Below, one piece after another: positions 23,437 through 34,568 of a stretch of DNA of 64,000 nucleotides. Every line of letters starts with the position of its first letter. The first letter of the stretch is position 1. The DNA is from Rhodocollybia butyracea (lineage: Eukaryota; Basidiomycota; Agaricomycetes; Agaricales; Omphalotaceae): positions 186,001 through 250,000 of the forward strand of contig JADNRY010000052.1 of assembly GCA_015501585.1 (NCBI GenBank), written 5' to 3'. The notes below the pieces were generated by a model. That model worked only from the letters and a program-made list of their open reading frames with translations, had not been told where the DNA came from and did no database searches. The translations under genes and the position numbers were made by a program.

Positions 23437-24306
23437 TCGGAAGTATTCACGTGAAGTATTGAATTTCCGTTCACAGAGAGGTTAGTAGGTAGTTTTTGAT
23501 GCAGAAAAGATAGTGGTCGAGGGACAACTTAAGGTCAATCACAAAATAAACGCTTGCTACAGCATTCCAATTTCGATGGGCGTCTGTGAGCTGCCCTCAT
23601 CGCGTAGCTTGTTTTCGACTTGCGTTATGTTTTTCCAAAACCGTTAGCGCGACGTGGGTAGCTCTGACAATTGAAATAACGACACAATGAGGCTGAGAGG
23701 TTCGTCAGTAAACAAAAGCCAACGACACCAACAAACCTCCGCCATTAACTGAACGCTCTCGCACTTCCAGAATTGTGAATACACAAACTTGAATAAATCA
23801 ACATTGGCCACCATTCAAGAAGTAACCGCATACAACAAAGTATATATCTCTGTAGTATCTCCAACGCGAAAGCGACGTGAAAAGGGTGCTGTCAATACAG
23901 CACCGGTTTTCTATTAGATCTTCGCCGAATTCCAACGTCTCGAGTTTGTGCAGTCCTACACCTCTACACCAGTTAACCCCAAGTGAAGCTAAGCCGCGTC
24001 ATACACATATCACAACTCATATCTGACCAGTACGTGACCATACTAAATCCCAAAGCATATGCGGGTCGATTATTAATATTTAATGTCCATCTACATTGGT
24101 TTTGCAGGCAACTGCGTCAACAAGACCCCGAATCTTTTTCAGCATGACATGATGTCTGGAGAACTTGTCGTCAGACGTAGTCTCCTATAAGCAGACAGAA
24201 CACGACGATCAATAAACTGATGTGTGTAACGTCAGACGAGAAATGTGGCCGAAATTGTATAAAACAAATCTCCATCTACCACTGGTTGCTGCAAAAATGT
24301 GAAGAA
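23437..24306. other. Spacer and upstream region of NACHT copy 1
   Basis: No gene. Much of 23500-24175 is repeated, diverged, at about 27175-27935 upstream of NACHT copy 2, showing that the tandem duplication included the upstream region. Shared landmarks are AAATAAACGCTTGCTACAGC, TCAATACAGCACCGGTTTTC and CAGGCAACTGCGT. Confidence 0.7.
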
Positions 24307-27115
24307 CTATTCGAACACTATGTGCTCGTGTCTGCCACTCTTGTGTGATCGTTGAGATTCATTGTTATCCCTATGCCTCTTCGCTGGCCTCGAGTGTTGT
24401 TGTAACCAACTTGAAGATAACGGGGCGCCAGAGGAGGAAGATGGGAGGGGATTATACGAACGAAAAAGATCAAGTTCGTGCTGAAAAGGCTGCTGTTCAG
24501 TGATCAAACTCGAATCCGGGCGCGAGCGGCGGCAGATTTTGGTGGTGATACGGGGTAGTGTAGGCATATTTTTGAAGTTGTTATCTGTCAACACTCCAGG
24601 CAATTTGCTGTGGGGGATTGGGAAGGGAGAAAGGGATGAGATGCCATGCCAAAATGTGTGGAGTGAATGTGAGTCAATATATTGGTTTAAGTTTCTTCTG
24701 GGAGCTTTGCCCTTGCTATTCAGTGAATAAAAGTCCATAGTCAGGTGAATGGGAATCCTGCGACCATTGCGAAAATTTATGACGAATCCGACTGTCGTTA
24801 GATTGCGGAAGTACTCCAAATCCTTGTCATGCCTGCTCTAGAAATTGAATTGAAAAATAAACCTATCAACAAAAATCATCTATCACCTCAGAGGGGTCAA
24901 CACACTTTGAACCAAAACCATATTTGGAATGCTTTTTGAAGAAATTGTGCTAGTGATAAGGTCAAGGGAGGCAAATTACAAGTCGAGGCGACAGAATAAA
25001 TGTCGAAGTCATCAAGTTGCGAGAGAAGTTTATCAGTACCGGATGCTCGCATGCAATGATACTCCCAATAGTTGAAAAATTTGGATCGAGCAAGTGAATG
25101 ATTGAAGGTCTGAATGGCGACTAAGCAGCACTGCGCAAGATAGTCATGACCAGCTGCTTCGTCAATAAAAAATTGCAGAGACCTTTGCTTGTCTGATAAA
25201 AATTCTGGAAATGATGCATGGCAAAATTGAAGGCTGGACTCGACAGGTGAGGGTCCATTAAAAAGAGAGTGAATTCCAAATAATGCAGCACGGAGAGCAC
25301 CAATGGATTTCATCTCAGTAGTGAGAAGATATATCAGGTCTGAACGGGCAGAGCTCAGTTTCCAAGGTTCAGCTCTCCCCCTCTGACCGTCCTCATTTTG
25401 AAAAACTAGAACTGCCCCAAGAATCCGGAGCAGTTTACCATCATCCCTATAGGCATTCAACATAATCTGGCGGTAAAGAGCATCTAGCTCAGCAAATGGC
25501 GATTCGGTTCCCTCTGGTGTTTGAATGCCAAGCACCACTTCTAGACGGTCTGCTGGGACTGCGCTATCATCATCAATGTATTTCAGTACAGTTGATGGAT
25601 ATATGAAGTGCCCCGAAGACTTCTGAACCAGGACTTCAATCTGATTGTGAGTTGGCCAAGGACGAGCAACATGTTCCATGGTATGTGAATGGTGGCAGAC
25701 AATTTCTTGGAATCTGTCCTGTAGAAACACTTGAATTTCTTGTGATGCTTGATATATATCATCGTCGAGAGGAATCCATCGACAGATAGATCGGAGTCCA
25801 GATTTACCGAAAAACTCTTTGATGTGAGGCTCTGGTCTACTGGCTATTAAAATCCGGAATGGAAGAGGGTATTTATGCATTGCATCTCTGAGAATCGAAA
25901 GGATACGCTGTTGATCATGACTATTAGAGCATTCATCTAGACCATCGATGATAATAATTTGGGTGCGCATCGAGGCCGATAAGCTAGAGGTACTCGTACC
26001 TAGTGCGGGTAAAAATATAATCTGGTCATTGCACACATGAGGTCTTCTGGCAAGCAACTCCTGGTGCATCCGAACCTTGAACCAGGGCTGCAGAATGAGG
26101 TTGTTAAACTGAATCTCAATCGACGATGTGAGGACAGATGGGTTTTTAATGATTATGTAAGTATGGCGTATACTTACACGTGCTCTTACACTGCCACCGT
26201 CCTTTTATATCTACGTTTCGTTATCCTTCTTCTGTAGAGTACCCCCACCATGATTGTCATTCACATTCCTGTTTAGTTTATCTTCTTAGTTTCTCTGCTG
26301 CTCGTAGACATCATCTCGCCAGAGAATAAACCATGGTTCTGTCAAAAAAAAAAGTGAAAGGCTGTCATTTTGTATTGACAGACACTTTGAAAAGGTCACA
26401 CGAAGTTGACAGAACCACGGTTTATTCTCCGGCGAGACAATGTCTACAAGCAGCAGAGAAACTAAGAAGATAAACTAAACAGGAATGTGAATGATGATCA
26501 TGGTGGGGGTACTCTACAGAAGAAGGATAACGAAACGTAGATATAAAAGGACGGTGGCAGTGTAAGAGCACATGTAAGTATACGCCATACTTACAGATTA
26601 CTGAGTTTATGATCGAGCGTAACTCAGGCATTGTGCCAGCGATCTGCAGAGCAAGTGTAGTGAACAGCTGTTCTGGGCTGTTTCGGGATGGATCGGTGCG
26701 CCAAAAGAAGAAACTCCCTGCTAGGATCCCATCTTTTGCACAGGTTTCTGCAACAGTCTGAGCAATAGCCAACTTTCCCGCTCCAGCTGGCCCATAGAGC
26801 CAGCGGATACTTGAATCATTCAGAAAGACTTGTTGTTTATCTAGTTTGACCCAGTCTTTCAATTCTTTCAAAATATCTTTTCGCGTTCCTGGGTGACACT
26901 GTGGCGGAGGAAAACGAGCTTCTGCATTGAACACAGCAGAAGTGGATGTATGACCATACAATGTGTTAAGGCCTGTTTCTATGTGTTAAAGCCGCTCATT
27001 GATGCGTGAAACATATGGCCAACACACCTTTTTCTCCATCATGCATCGATATACTCACATCGCCAGAGATGAAGGTCCCCTTAGCGATAGTGAAGTCGTG
27101 AGATCCATTAAACAT
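24307..27115 (-). pseudogene. NACHT NTPase copy 2, split by a transposable element
   Basis: Tandem duplicate of the gene at 21314-23436. Leader exon from 27115 (MFNGSHDFTIAKGTFISGD); a 49 nt intron GTGTGT...CACATAG at the codon for EK|E; then CHPGTRKDILKELKDWV and Walker A with a Ser-to-Leu change (GPAGAGKLAIAQ). At RSIINSVI the frame is interrupted by a 440 bp fold-back element (26156-26595). Beyond it the coding continues with KNPSVLTSSIEIQF, Walker B IIIIDGLDECSNS, ILIASRPEP and the HASFPEFL segment lost in copy 1. A 3' exon begins near 24860 with DKDLEYFRNLTTVGFVINF and ends at 24307 after a Ser/His/Arg-rich tail. If the insertion and one target copy are ignored, the frame is continuous across the junction, so the gene was open until insertion. 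Confidence 0.8.
26156..26595. mobile_element. 440 bp fold-back MITE-like element with 5 bp target duplication
   Basis: Two arms of about 190 bases (26156-26345 and 26406-26595) are near-perfect inverted repeats separated by a 60-base A/G-rich centre. The ends are TGTAAGTATGGCG and CGCCATACTTACA. The host pentamer GATTA is present on both sides (26151-26155 and 26596-26600), and the related NACHT copy shows the uninterrupted site. Each terminus is itself palindromic (TGTAAGTAT-GGCGT-ATACTTACA). No coding capacity, so it is non-autonomous. The transposase superfamily is not clear from a 5 bp duplication. Confidence 0.9.
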
Positions 27116-28329
27116 CCTTAGCTCAATTTCCGCTCGCAAAGAGGTAGCTGTCAGTCCTTGTTACAGAAAGAAGATAGTGGTCGAAGGACAATGTCAATCA
27201 CGAAATAAACGCTTGCTACAGCATTTCGATGGGCGTCTGTGAGCTCACCTCATGATTTACTATGATTAGGAATCTTTTCCTAAGGAGCGTCAGAGTCGTA
27301 GGTGCTAGAGCTTTGACAAAATAAAGTCACGACTGAGGCCTGAGGCCTGAGAGCAACCTGAGAGGTTCATCGGTTAACTAGAACAAAAGACCCCAACAAT
27401 GAAATTCCTCTGCGAACAAGGGAGAATTTATACGACCTCTTCAATTTTGCCATTTCAACGCCAACTCTCGCACTTCCAGAAACAATCATGCAGCAAAGCA
27501 AAGCAGAGTAAAGAGTAATAATATAGGTCATTCGGGAGGTAACCGTACAACAAAGTATATCTCTGCAACAGCACACGATAGTCAACACGGAACTAGCAGA
27601 AAAAAGGCGTTATCAATACAGCACCGGTTTTCCAGTAGATCTTCGCCGAATATTGATCAAACGACATAGAAGCACGTCTCGAGTTTATCCAATCCTACGC
27701 CTCTGTGGCATACGCCAGTTAAATCAAGTCAAGCCAAGCCGCACATATCCAATCACAACCAACTCATATCTGACCCCATAAACCCATATCTGACTCATAT
27801 TTGACCAAAAGCGCGCACAGGTCAACGATTAATATCGAATCTCCATTTCTACATCGGCTTCGCAGGCAACTGCGTTAACAAGACTCCAAATCGTCTTTTC
27901 AACGTGACACGATGTCTCGAGAACTTGTCGTCAGGTGAGAAACGCGCTATTGGCAGCAAAAGATGAGTTAGAATCAGCTGTCGACATAGACAGCCTAACA
28001 AAAGGTATGAAAGGAGAATTTTGGCTCACCAGGATGCGCCGACTTGGTAATTTTGCCCGATTCTGTTACTTTCTAGAATGAGTGAAGAGAGATTTTAGGA
28101 AGGGAATTGTGAGAAAAAGAAATGAAAGCGTACTTTGAGAGTGTACACTCTGTTGCCTGCTTCATCCAGGGTGTACATTAAATGCATCGTTGAACGATGA
28201 GGAAGAGTGAAAAAATTGTCAAGCGCTGAGACGGGCCGGAACGGCTAGACATGTGATCAGCAACGCGGTGAGTTTAGCGCGCGTTCTCCATTTATATTTT
28301 TTCCTCGTTCCATTTGGACGCTCTTCAAA
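27116..28329. other. Upstream region of NACHT copy 2 and thioredoxin promoter
   Basis: No gene recognised. 27175-27935 is the diverged second copy of the sequence at 23500-24175. The remainder leads into the thioredoxin start at 28330. Confidence 0.5.
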
Positions 28330-28855
28330 ATGGTCAAAACAATCGAATCTCAGAAGGAATTCAATGAAATCGTCAGCATTCAACTATCCGTTTAATTATA
28401 GTTATATCTAACTATTTCGGCTTTCCAAGATCAGCGGCGATAAACCTGCCATCATTGACTTTTGGGCCACCTGGTGTGGGCCATGCAAGATGATAGGTCC
28501 TGTATTCGAGAAGCTTTCCGAGAAGCCAGAATTTGCAGGTGTTTCCTTCTTCAAGGCTGATACCGATGCCCAGCCAGCTCTTGCTCAGCAAGTTGGCGTG
28601 ACTGCTGTGCGTACAGCGTGGTTCTACATATCTAGACCCGAACGATCACAGAGAAATTAACGTACTTATAACTTGCTGACACTCTTCTGATCTACAGATG
28701 CCGACGTTTATGCTTTTCCATAAGGGCGCCAAGGTGGGCGAGTGTAAAGGTGCTTTGCCGGCGAATCTTACCGTGCATTCGATGTCATGGATATTTTTGT
28801 TTTGTTGGTACTCATGGCTCTCCAGGATCTTGTACAGAGGGCTTCTAAACTCTAG
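28330..28855 (+). CDS. Thioredoxin
   Basis: Four exons (28330-28371, 28430-28606, 28698-28772, 28826-28855) close in frame to 107 residues, the usual length of cytosolic thioredoxin. The active site WCGPCK is in IIDFWATWCGPCKMIGPVFE, followed by FFKADTDAQPALAQQVGV, the cis-proline MPTFMLFHKG and the C-terminal NLTDLVQRASKL. It reduces protein disulfides using electrons from thioredoxin reductase and NADPH, supporting ribonucleotide reductase, peroxiredoxins and PAPS reduction. No targeting peptide is seen, so cytosolic or nuclear. It converges with the dioxygenase gene; the two stop codons are about 165 bases apart. Confidence 0.95.
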
Positions 28856-29020
28856 CACATGTCTCTATACACACTAGTCGATGAACACTTGATTGACATT
28901 ACACTTGTTCGCTTAATATGTGTAGGATCTAGATATGAGATCGTTCTGCAGATTTTAAGCAACGAGTATCGAGAACCGAACTTAATTTACAACGAGGAAT
29001 CAAAAAGGCAATATGAATAG

Positions 29021-30447
29021 TTATGCGTACGCCTCGATATCAGCCTGCGTAGGACCAACGGGATCATCTGACGCTGCAAGATTGCACTGATGGAACGCGC
29101 GGACCTGATCCTTGGTGAACGCACCAACAACAGAATGCAAAACACCCCGGTTATGGAACAGAACAAGATCATTCTCGCGCCAGTCATGCGGGTAAACAAG
29201 CTGAATGGAGAGAAATAATAGTAAGCTTCACATATACATATACAAAACTGCAACCGTGTGCGTACCTTGGGAGCAATAGCAGGCCGCTGCATCTTGTACA
29301 ACAACTCGCGAACCTCCTTCAGGTCAGTAAGATGAGCGCCATCGGGGTATAGCGCGCCCTCTCGACTAGCTCCCGCTGGTAAAGCGTCAACGAGGAGCTC
29401 TGCGGCGCCACATGGGTGGACCTGGAAGTGCAAGTTGCCCGTCACAGGATTTTTCCACGTCACCGGAAGATCCTTTCGACGTTCCTCCTCCCAAGGAGGA
29501 AGCTCGTCTAACGGTAGCTCGAGTCCTTCGCTTTCGATACCTAGTCCAGTAGACATGGCATGTGCAGGCGCCATCCAGACGTAGGGATGAGGCGCGTAAC
29601 GAACCTTGCTACGCACAGCTAGACTCTTTAGGTCCTTCGGGAGCATATCAAACATACTAAATCGTTGTTAGAATGAAGTACACGATGGCCGAAAGATAAT
29701 TTTACACACGTTTTCCCACTCACAAAAGCCGTTGTACCCAGACTGACGTCAAGCTCATCACCAGTCCCATCATCGTATCGGCAGAGCTGCCTGTCACCTG
29801 TAGGAACGTTGATTCCATAAAGAGTAGTAACCTTTGGTGGAGACAAGTCGTACAAGCGCAGCGTCGATGTGCCACCTGTAGAATCGGGTTATGCCATTGG
29901 CCTCGTCTTCAGGACTGACTCGCGTTTTGTGGAAAGTCGTATGAGAAGGATGTTTGAGCATGGCTTCGGCTAGGCCTTCGTGGTTGTAAACAGTACCATT
30001 TCCGATGAGCTGGACTTGGGGCACGCGAGGAATAGTTTTGAGGTCAGGATGGAGAATGGATTTCTTGGTGCCTTGTGTTTTGCCGTTTCCATGGCCGTAG
30101 TTTTCTGATAGGGGGTCGAATGCCTACGAGAATGCAAGAACGAGTCGGTATACTTTCTGAACAAAGATAGTAGCGACGAACTTTGGTGAGAGCGTACTGT
30201 TGTTCTGGTGTAAGCTTTACATCACGAAACAGCAGCGCGTCGTGCTAAAGTAGAATGTCAGGGCAGATAGTCCAGTCTTTGAATCGTTATCGAATACCTT
30301 GTACAAAGCATCCTTGACTCGTTCAAACAGTTCTGAGTCTGGCTTCAACGAACCAGGATCTACGCCCCTGACTTCTCTTCCAAAATCTACAAACTTGGAC
30401 GCGTCGGCTGAAGGTGGTAAAGGCAAAGGAATGAGTTCAATGGCCAT
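29021..30447 (-). pseudogene. xanA: Fe(II)/2-oxoglutarate xanthine dioxygenase (XanA-like), frameshifted
   Basis: TauD/TfdA-fold dioxygenase matching fungal XanA, which hydroxylates xanthine to uric acid using 2-oxoglutarate and O2. Five exons: 30447-30298, 30244-30182, 30123-29710, 29656-29266, 29200-29021. Motifs: ELIPLPLPPSADASKFVDFG at the N-terminus, HDALLFRDVKLTPEQQYALT, the iron ligands H-x-D in FYRWHIDAAL, RYDDGTGDELDVSLGTTAFV, VRYAPHPYVWMAPA, NPVTGNLHFQVHP, and the distal His in NRGVLHSVVGAF. The third exon is 414 bases where 413 would keep frame: one extra base lies between the codons of HIDAAL and YDLSPPK. No GT-AG pair removes it without losing the iron site. Either a young pseudogene or a base-call error; all other junctions are sound. 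Typed as pseudogene because of the shift. Confidence 0.8.
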
Positions 30448-31369
30448 CGAAGATACAGTATACGCAGTCAAGTAAAGACGCTTGTGAAAGTAAGAAGGGA
30501 ACCATGAGAGGAGCTATGAGGTATTTATACTGTGACGTTTTGAGACAGATCACAAGTGGGAGCATGTGGGCGCTTGTGATATCATTATATTAGTCCAGAC
30601 TCGTCGGAATCAGAAGTTACTTATATTGCTAGCTACCGTACCTAGTCATACGGTTATTTTAACGTCAAAGCGTTAATTGCATGGCCAGCTTGTCTATTTA
30701 CTTAAGAATACCTTCTACATGTCCAACTCAAGGAAATGATCTACTCACAACAGCCAAGTCTCTTACAGCTCACGGACCATATCAACCTTTTCGGGATGGT
30801 TCAGCTACCGCTAGCTATCTTTGGCCGGGCGGAAATTGAACGGCAAGATGATGAAAAGGAGCTTGAACAGCAGCATTACAAAGTCTAGTAGAACCGATCC
30901 GCGTTGTCGAGCTAGAACAATCCAGTTAACTATTCCTGGTTAGTATCCGGAACTCCACAGTATAAAAACTACCAGAGCCCCACTCACTAGATCCGCTATT
31001 ACAGCACAAGTTAGGCGAGCGGTGGGTCGCTGGGAAATATTGGGTTGCAGTGTGGCCTGACCAAATCAAGACGTCGGTTATTGTCCAGTCTCGACTCGAT
31101 AGCCTATGATTTTGATATACTTTGGTGGTAGTTTTCGCAGCACTAGAATCTTGCGTTCCGGCAGTCTTTTACACAGACCGTGCAAGTCAACGTAGAGATC
31201 GGAATATGATGATGATTCATTGCTTTGTATACCAAGTTGTCGCGCGCACGAGCGACGCGTGTCCAGTCCCGGAACAAAGTAGAGTTCGCAAAGCAGACTC
31301 GATAGCCGATAATTTGAGGACGACGCAGGAGTTTTGAGGAGAAAGGACAGGATAGTTACGCCATGAAGC
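30448..31369. other. Intergenic, no assignable gene
   Basis: Upstream of the dioxygenase. A 124-residue minus-strand frame (31078-31452) has no family motif. It overlaps a dispersed repeat that is not open in its other copy, so it is not called. Confidence 0.4.
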
Positions 31370-31660
31370 ACGAAGAGGAATTCAGAGAAACGGATACTTG
31401 AAGCGTCAAATTCTTGACTGATTCGGCGTAAAACTAGAAGACACAAAAGCATCTTGAATAAGCTCAGTCATGAATAGTGACAGAAAACTCACGTTTTCGA
31501 CGCGCCTGGTCAGGACCAAATTGAAAGAGCCTGTTGAGTAGAATTTCGCTCGGAGGGTCCGGGAGATAGTCTGATGGTAGTGAAAGAGAAGGCTTTCTCA
31601 AGTCACGCGTGTCACGAGTTTTGGACCGTCACTTGAATTACTCCAGGCTCGATGAGAAAG
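31370..31660. repeat. Dispersed segment shared with 49445-49690
   Basis: About 250-290 bases, from TTCAGAG through GATTCGGCGTAAAACTAGAA and GAATTTCGCT, recur at 49445-49690 in the same orientation relative to the neighbouring F-box gene. On the minus strand it holds a GTGAGTTTTCT...TTCTAG intron-like interval. It is probably the relic of a gene exon pair carried along when the F-box region was duplicated. Confidence 0.65.
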
Positions 31661-31871
31661 TACTATTTTGACTGGCTGTGTACTCTCGACTTCAAGATAT
31701 TTAATAATCAATGACTATCAATATCGACGACATTAGCAGCGGATGCGTAATATCTATTTATTCGTAGCCACTCAGACGTGTTGGGCAAAACAGGGGCTTC
31801 GACCAAGGCTTCGACGGTGCTGAGGTGCTCAAATATTGGCAACTCGACAATCGGTAAGCATCATATTTCTA

Positions 31872-32001
31872 CTCGATTCGGATTTGCTTTTGCTTTTGGA
31901 GTGCTGGGTCGGATTATTATTAAATTTACATTTGACCGATAGTTCGATATCTTACCTCAAATACTTACTCGATTCGGATTTGCTTTTGGAGTATTGGGTG
32001 G
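31872..32001. repeat. Pair of direct repeats of about 36 bp
   Basis: TACTCGATTCGGATTTGCTT followed by TTGGAGT-TTGGGT occurs near 31872 and 31965. The first copy has an extra GCTTTT unit. It lies in the extra sequence present downstream of F-box copy C but not of copy D. Confidence 0.7.
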
Positions 32002-32066
32002 TACACTGACGACTTTGAATATTTCATTTACAGTCCATAAAATACATAAAATACAACCGATTAAAA

Positions 32067-34568
32067 TTAAGCCAGCTGAGATGCCTCAACCTTGTAATGG
32101 CCCGGTCGGAATAAGCATACCGATGGTTCCTGAAGAAGAGGAAAGTACCAATGCTCTTGAATCGCTTGAAGATCAAGAACGAGAAGACTTTTTCTCTCCG
32201 CAAGATTAATACTATGACTGTAAGGCAAAGATTTAAACACTGAAACGCCCAGAGTATTACACTCACGCTGCCTCCAAATGCGAACGTATGCTATCCTTCG
32301 GGATCGTGGAGTGACAATGAGAACATGACAGGCTCTCATCATAGCTGGGGAGTGTGGCTGCGATCTCTGACTTCAAGGTAGCTGACGCAGACGTATGGAC
32401 TATAATGGAATGAGAAGGAGTATGTGACAACTGGAGATAAGGTCAGACAGTTACCATACTTCAAGGTGAAAAAAACGAGGCGTACAATCAGAGGCCACCA
32501 GGTGAAGTATCGCGAACCGTCAGGGCATGCGCAATTCGTGCACTCTATGAGCGGGTTAGCATCATAAAGATCTTGCACCGTCGCAGTGGCAGGATCAAGT
32601 CCACAAGCCTCCACAACCTTCTTCGATACGCGTGAGATTTTGCGACTGAAAAGAATGCTCTTGGATGTCCAGGGTCCACCGTACGATTTCCTCCATCTAT
32701 ATGGCTTTGGGTAATTACCACCATAAGGATCAGGTGCCTGATTGGGCAAGCAACAAACATGATAGAACATCTCAGGATAAAGTAATACTTCACCACAACC
32801 GCGAGCCTTGCATTCGAATACTGATGTGGCAGCATCTGGTTTGCAGACGGTGGTTCCAGAGTTTTCCAGAAGATCAATCAGCTCCTGAGTTTTTTCTGGC
32901 CTCCACTTCGCAATGCCATCAGGGAGCCACTCGGAAATCATTGAGGATACATCGGCGAGGGGCGGGAGGTATTGATCGAAGTGGTCCGATAAGTTCATGG
33001 AGATTAGTACGTCTCCGATAGCAGGTAAAGGTTGTCGAGGATCCAAGGTGTCTCGTATTCCGATGTAGATTTTGGCAGCACAAGCATAGAGTTTGACTAG
33101 AGAGTCCGACCATTCCTTCCTTTGACGATACTGCCGGTGTCTTGATAAAAGATTCAATAGTTCGCCTCTCATGCGCTTCCAGTCTACATTGAGTGAATAC
33201 CCTGATCAGCGTTTGCTATGAAATTCATACCGCGATCTGTGAGCGCTTTTGGTTGTTTGACCAGCCTATGGTCAGAGAAGTTGCTCTGGTATTTCTTGTC
33301 CATAAGCAATGCCTCTCTACCCCATCCAAGTGTGGATAATCGAGCTATGATGCTGTTTACACGGGCAGGGTTGAATATGACACTAACGACGGAAAGACAA
33401 CTAGGTAGGCTCACTTTTGCTTACGTTCCTTTTGAAGAGCATCTAGTTCCTGAGTGCGGTTACTTAAGGTAGACTCACGCCACTGAATACACAAAATAGC
33501 ATGCTATGGAGTTTGTCGTTGACTCTTTAACACAACAAGATTCAATGAAACGAAGACTAAGCTTACCTCTTGAATAGCTTCAAGTTCTTTCTGCTTCTGT
33601 GTTACCCATTCTTCTCGCTCATATTCAGTTTTCATTAATTGAAACTCGGTTTCGAATTTCCTAGCATATCTGTTGCTCCCGACAAGTATTCGTTCTAACA
33701 AGACATGAGAGACAAGTGACACAATTGATGTAAGGCCTCACCCCTTCCAATTTGAACGTACTCTGAGGGCAGGATACCCAAGTTGCGATATTCCAGAGGC
33801 TGTCGGGATAGATACTTCTCATTGTGTTCAAGAGAACTGTTCCCGGAGTGAACAAGAGATGTAAGGAACAAGGCAAGACGTACGTGGCACATTTGTGGCA
33901 AACTCTAGCACGGAATGTCCAGAGTATATTTTCGCAGCCTTTGCGCTTACAGATCTGCGTACCAGGGCATATAAATCATCATTTGTGGATAGGGTCACAA
34001 CGATGCACTTACATAGCAAGATGCATCGAACAGCAGGTGAGCATACTGAGATTCGTTTAGATCATCCGGAAGGGGCGGAAGTCCAGCAACATTTTCACGG
34101 GCAGAACGCCAGATGTACTCGTAACGTCTGCTCATGAGGATAGTCCGAAGATCCCTCGACGTCCGGGAAAGGCGAAGGAGATCTCCAGGTTCGGCGTAAC
34201 AAAATATCTGACAGACAGTGAATACACGGGAAGGTAGGCTCAAAGTCTCAGGCTATAACTTCCTCGAGGATCACATCGAACAGAACTTCTTTCGCTAACC
34301 ATTCAAGAAGCCCTCGTTTCCCTTTGACCTGTCTGAATTCTTCTGGCATCCGCTCCTTGGAGTTGAGTTTTTTGATAGATTCAATCTCACAAGGACTGTC
34401 GGAGTTCTCTACAATTTGAGCCTTTGACTGTGACGGATCGGATTTTTGGGAGCTGATTCTGGCTCGTTTGCGTAAAGGCTTTTCCTGATGAGCCACGGAT
34501 GTTATCTCGACACTTTTGTCATGCTGGTGACTGCTAGTGTTGTCGTTGGTAACGGATCGTCGAGCCAT
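32067..34568 (-). CDS. F-box/zinc-binding family protein, copy C (intact)
   Basis: Ten exons close in frame to 663 residues: 34568-34260, 34207-34013, 33954-33884, 33836-33742, 33694-33567, 33473-33415, 33352-33231, 33183-32486, 32430-32267, 32217-32067. The product starts MARRSVTNDN with a basic leader (KPLRKRARIS). The F-box spans exons 1-2 (RGLLEWLAKEVLFDVILE, EPGDLLRLSRTSRD). Exon 3 gives a four-Cys site (SCYICKRKGCENILW...VCHKCAT). Exons 5-6 form a coiled coil. The long exon has RDTLDPRQPLPAIGDVL and FECKARGCGEVLLYP, and the end holds a C2H2-like finger split by the last intron (CSHCHSTIPKDSIRSHLE...H). The usual exon-1 donor GAG|GT is lost and a donor three bases later (GAA|GTTATA) keeps frame. 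Presumed SCF-type adaptor; substrate unknown. Confidence 0.85.

Noticed and set aside
31078..31452. Minus-strand 124-residue frame as a protein
   Set aside because: Part of it lies in a dispersed repeat whose other copy (49445-49690) is not open, and the segment contains intron-like signals.
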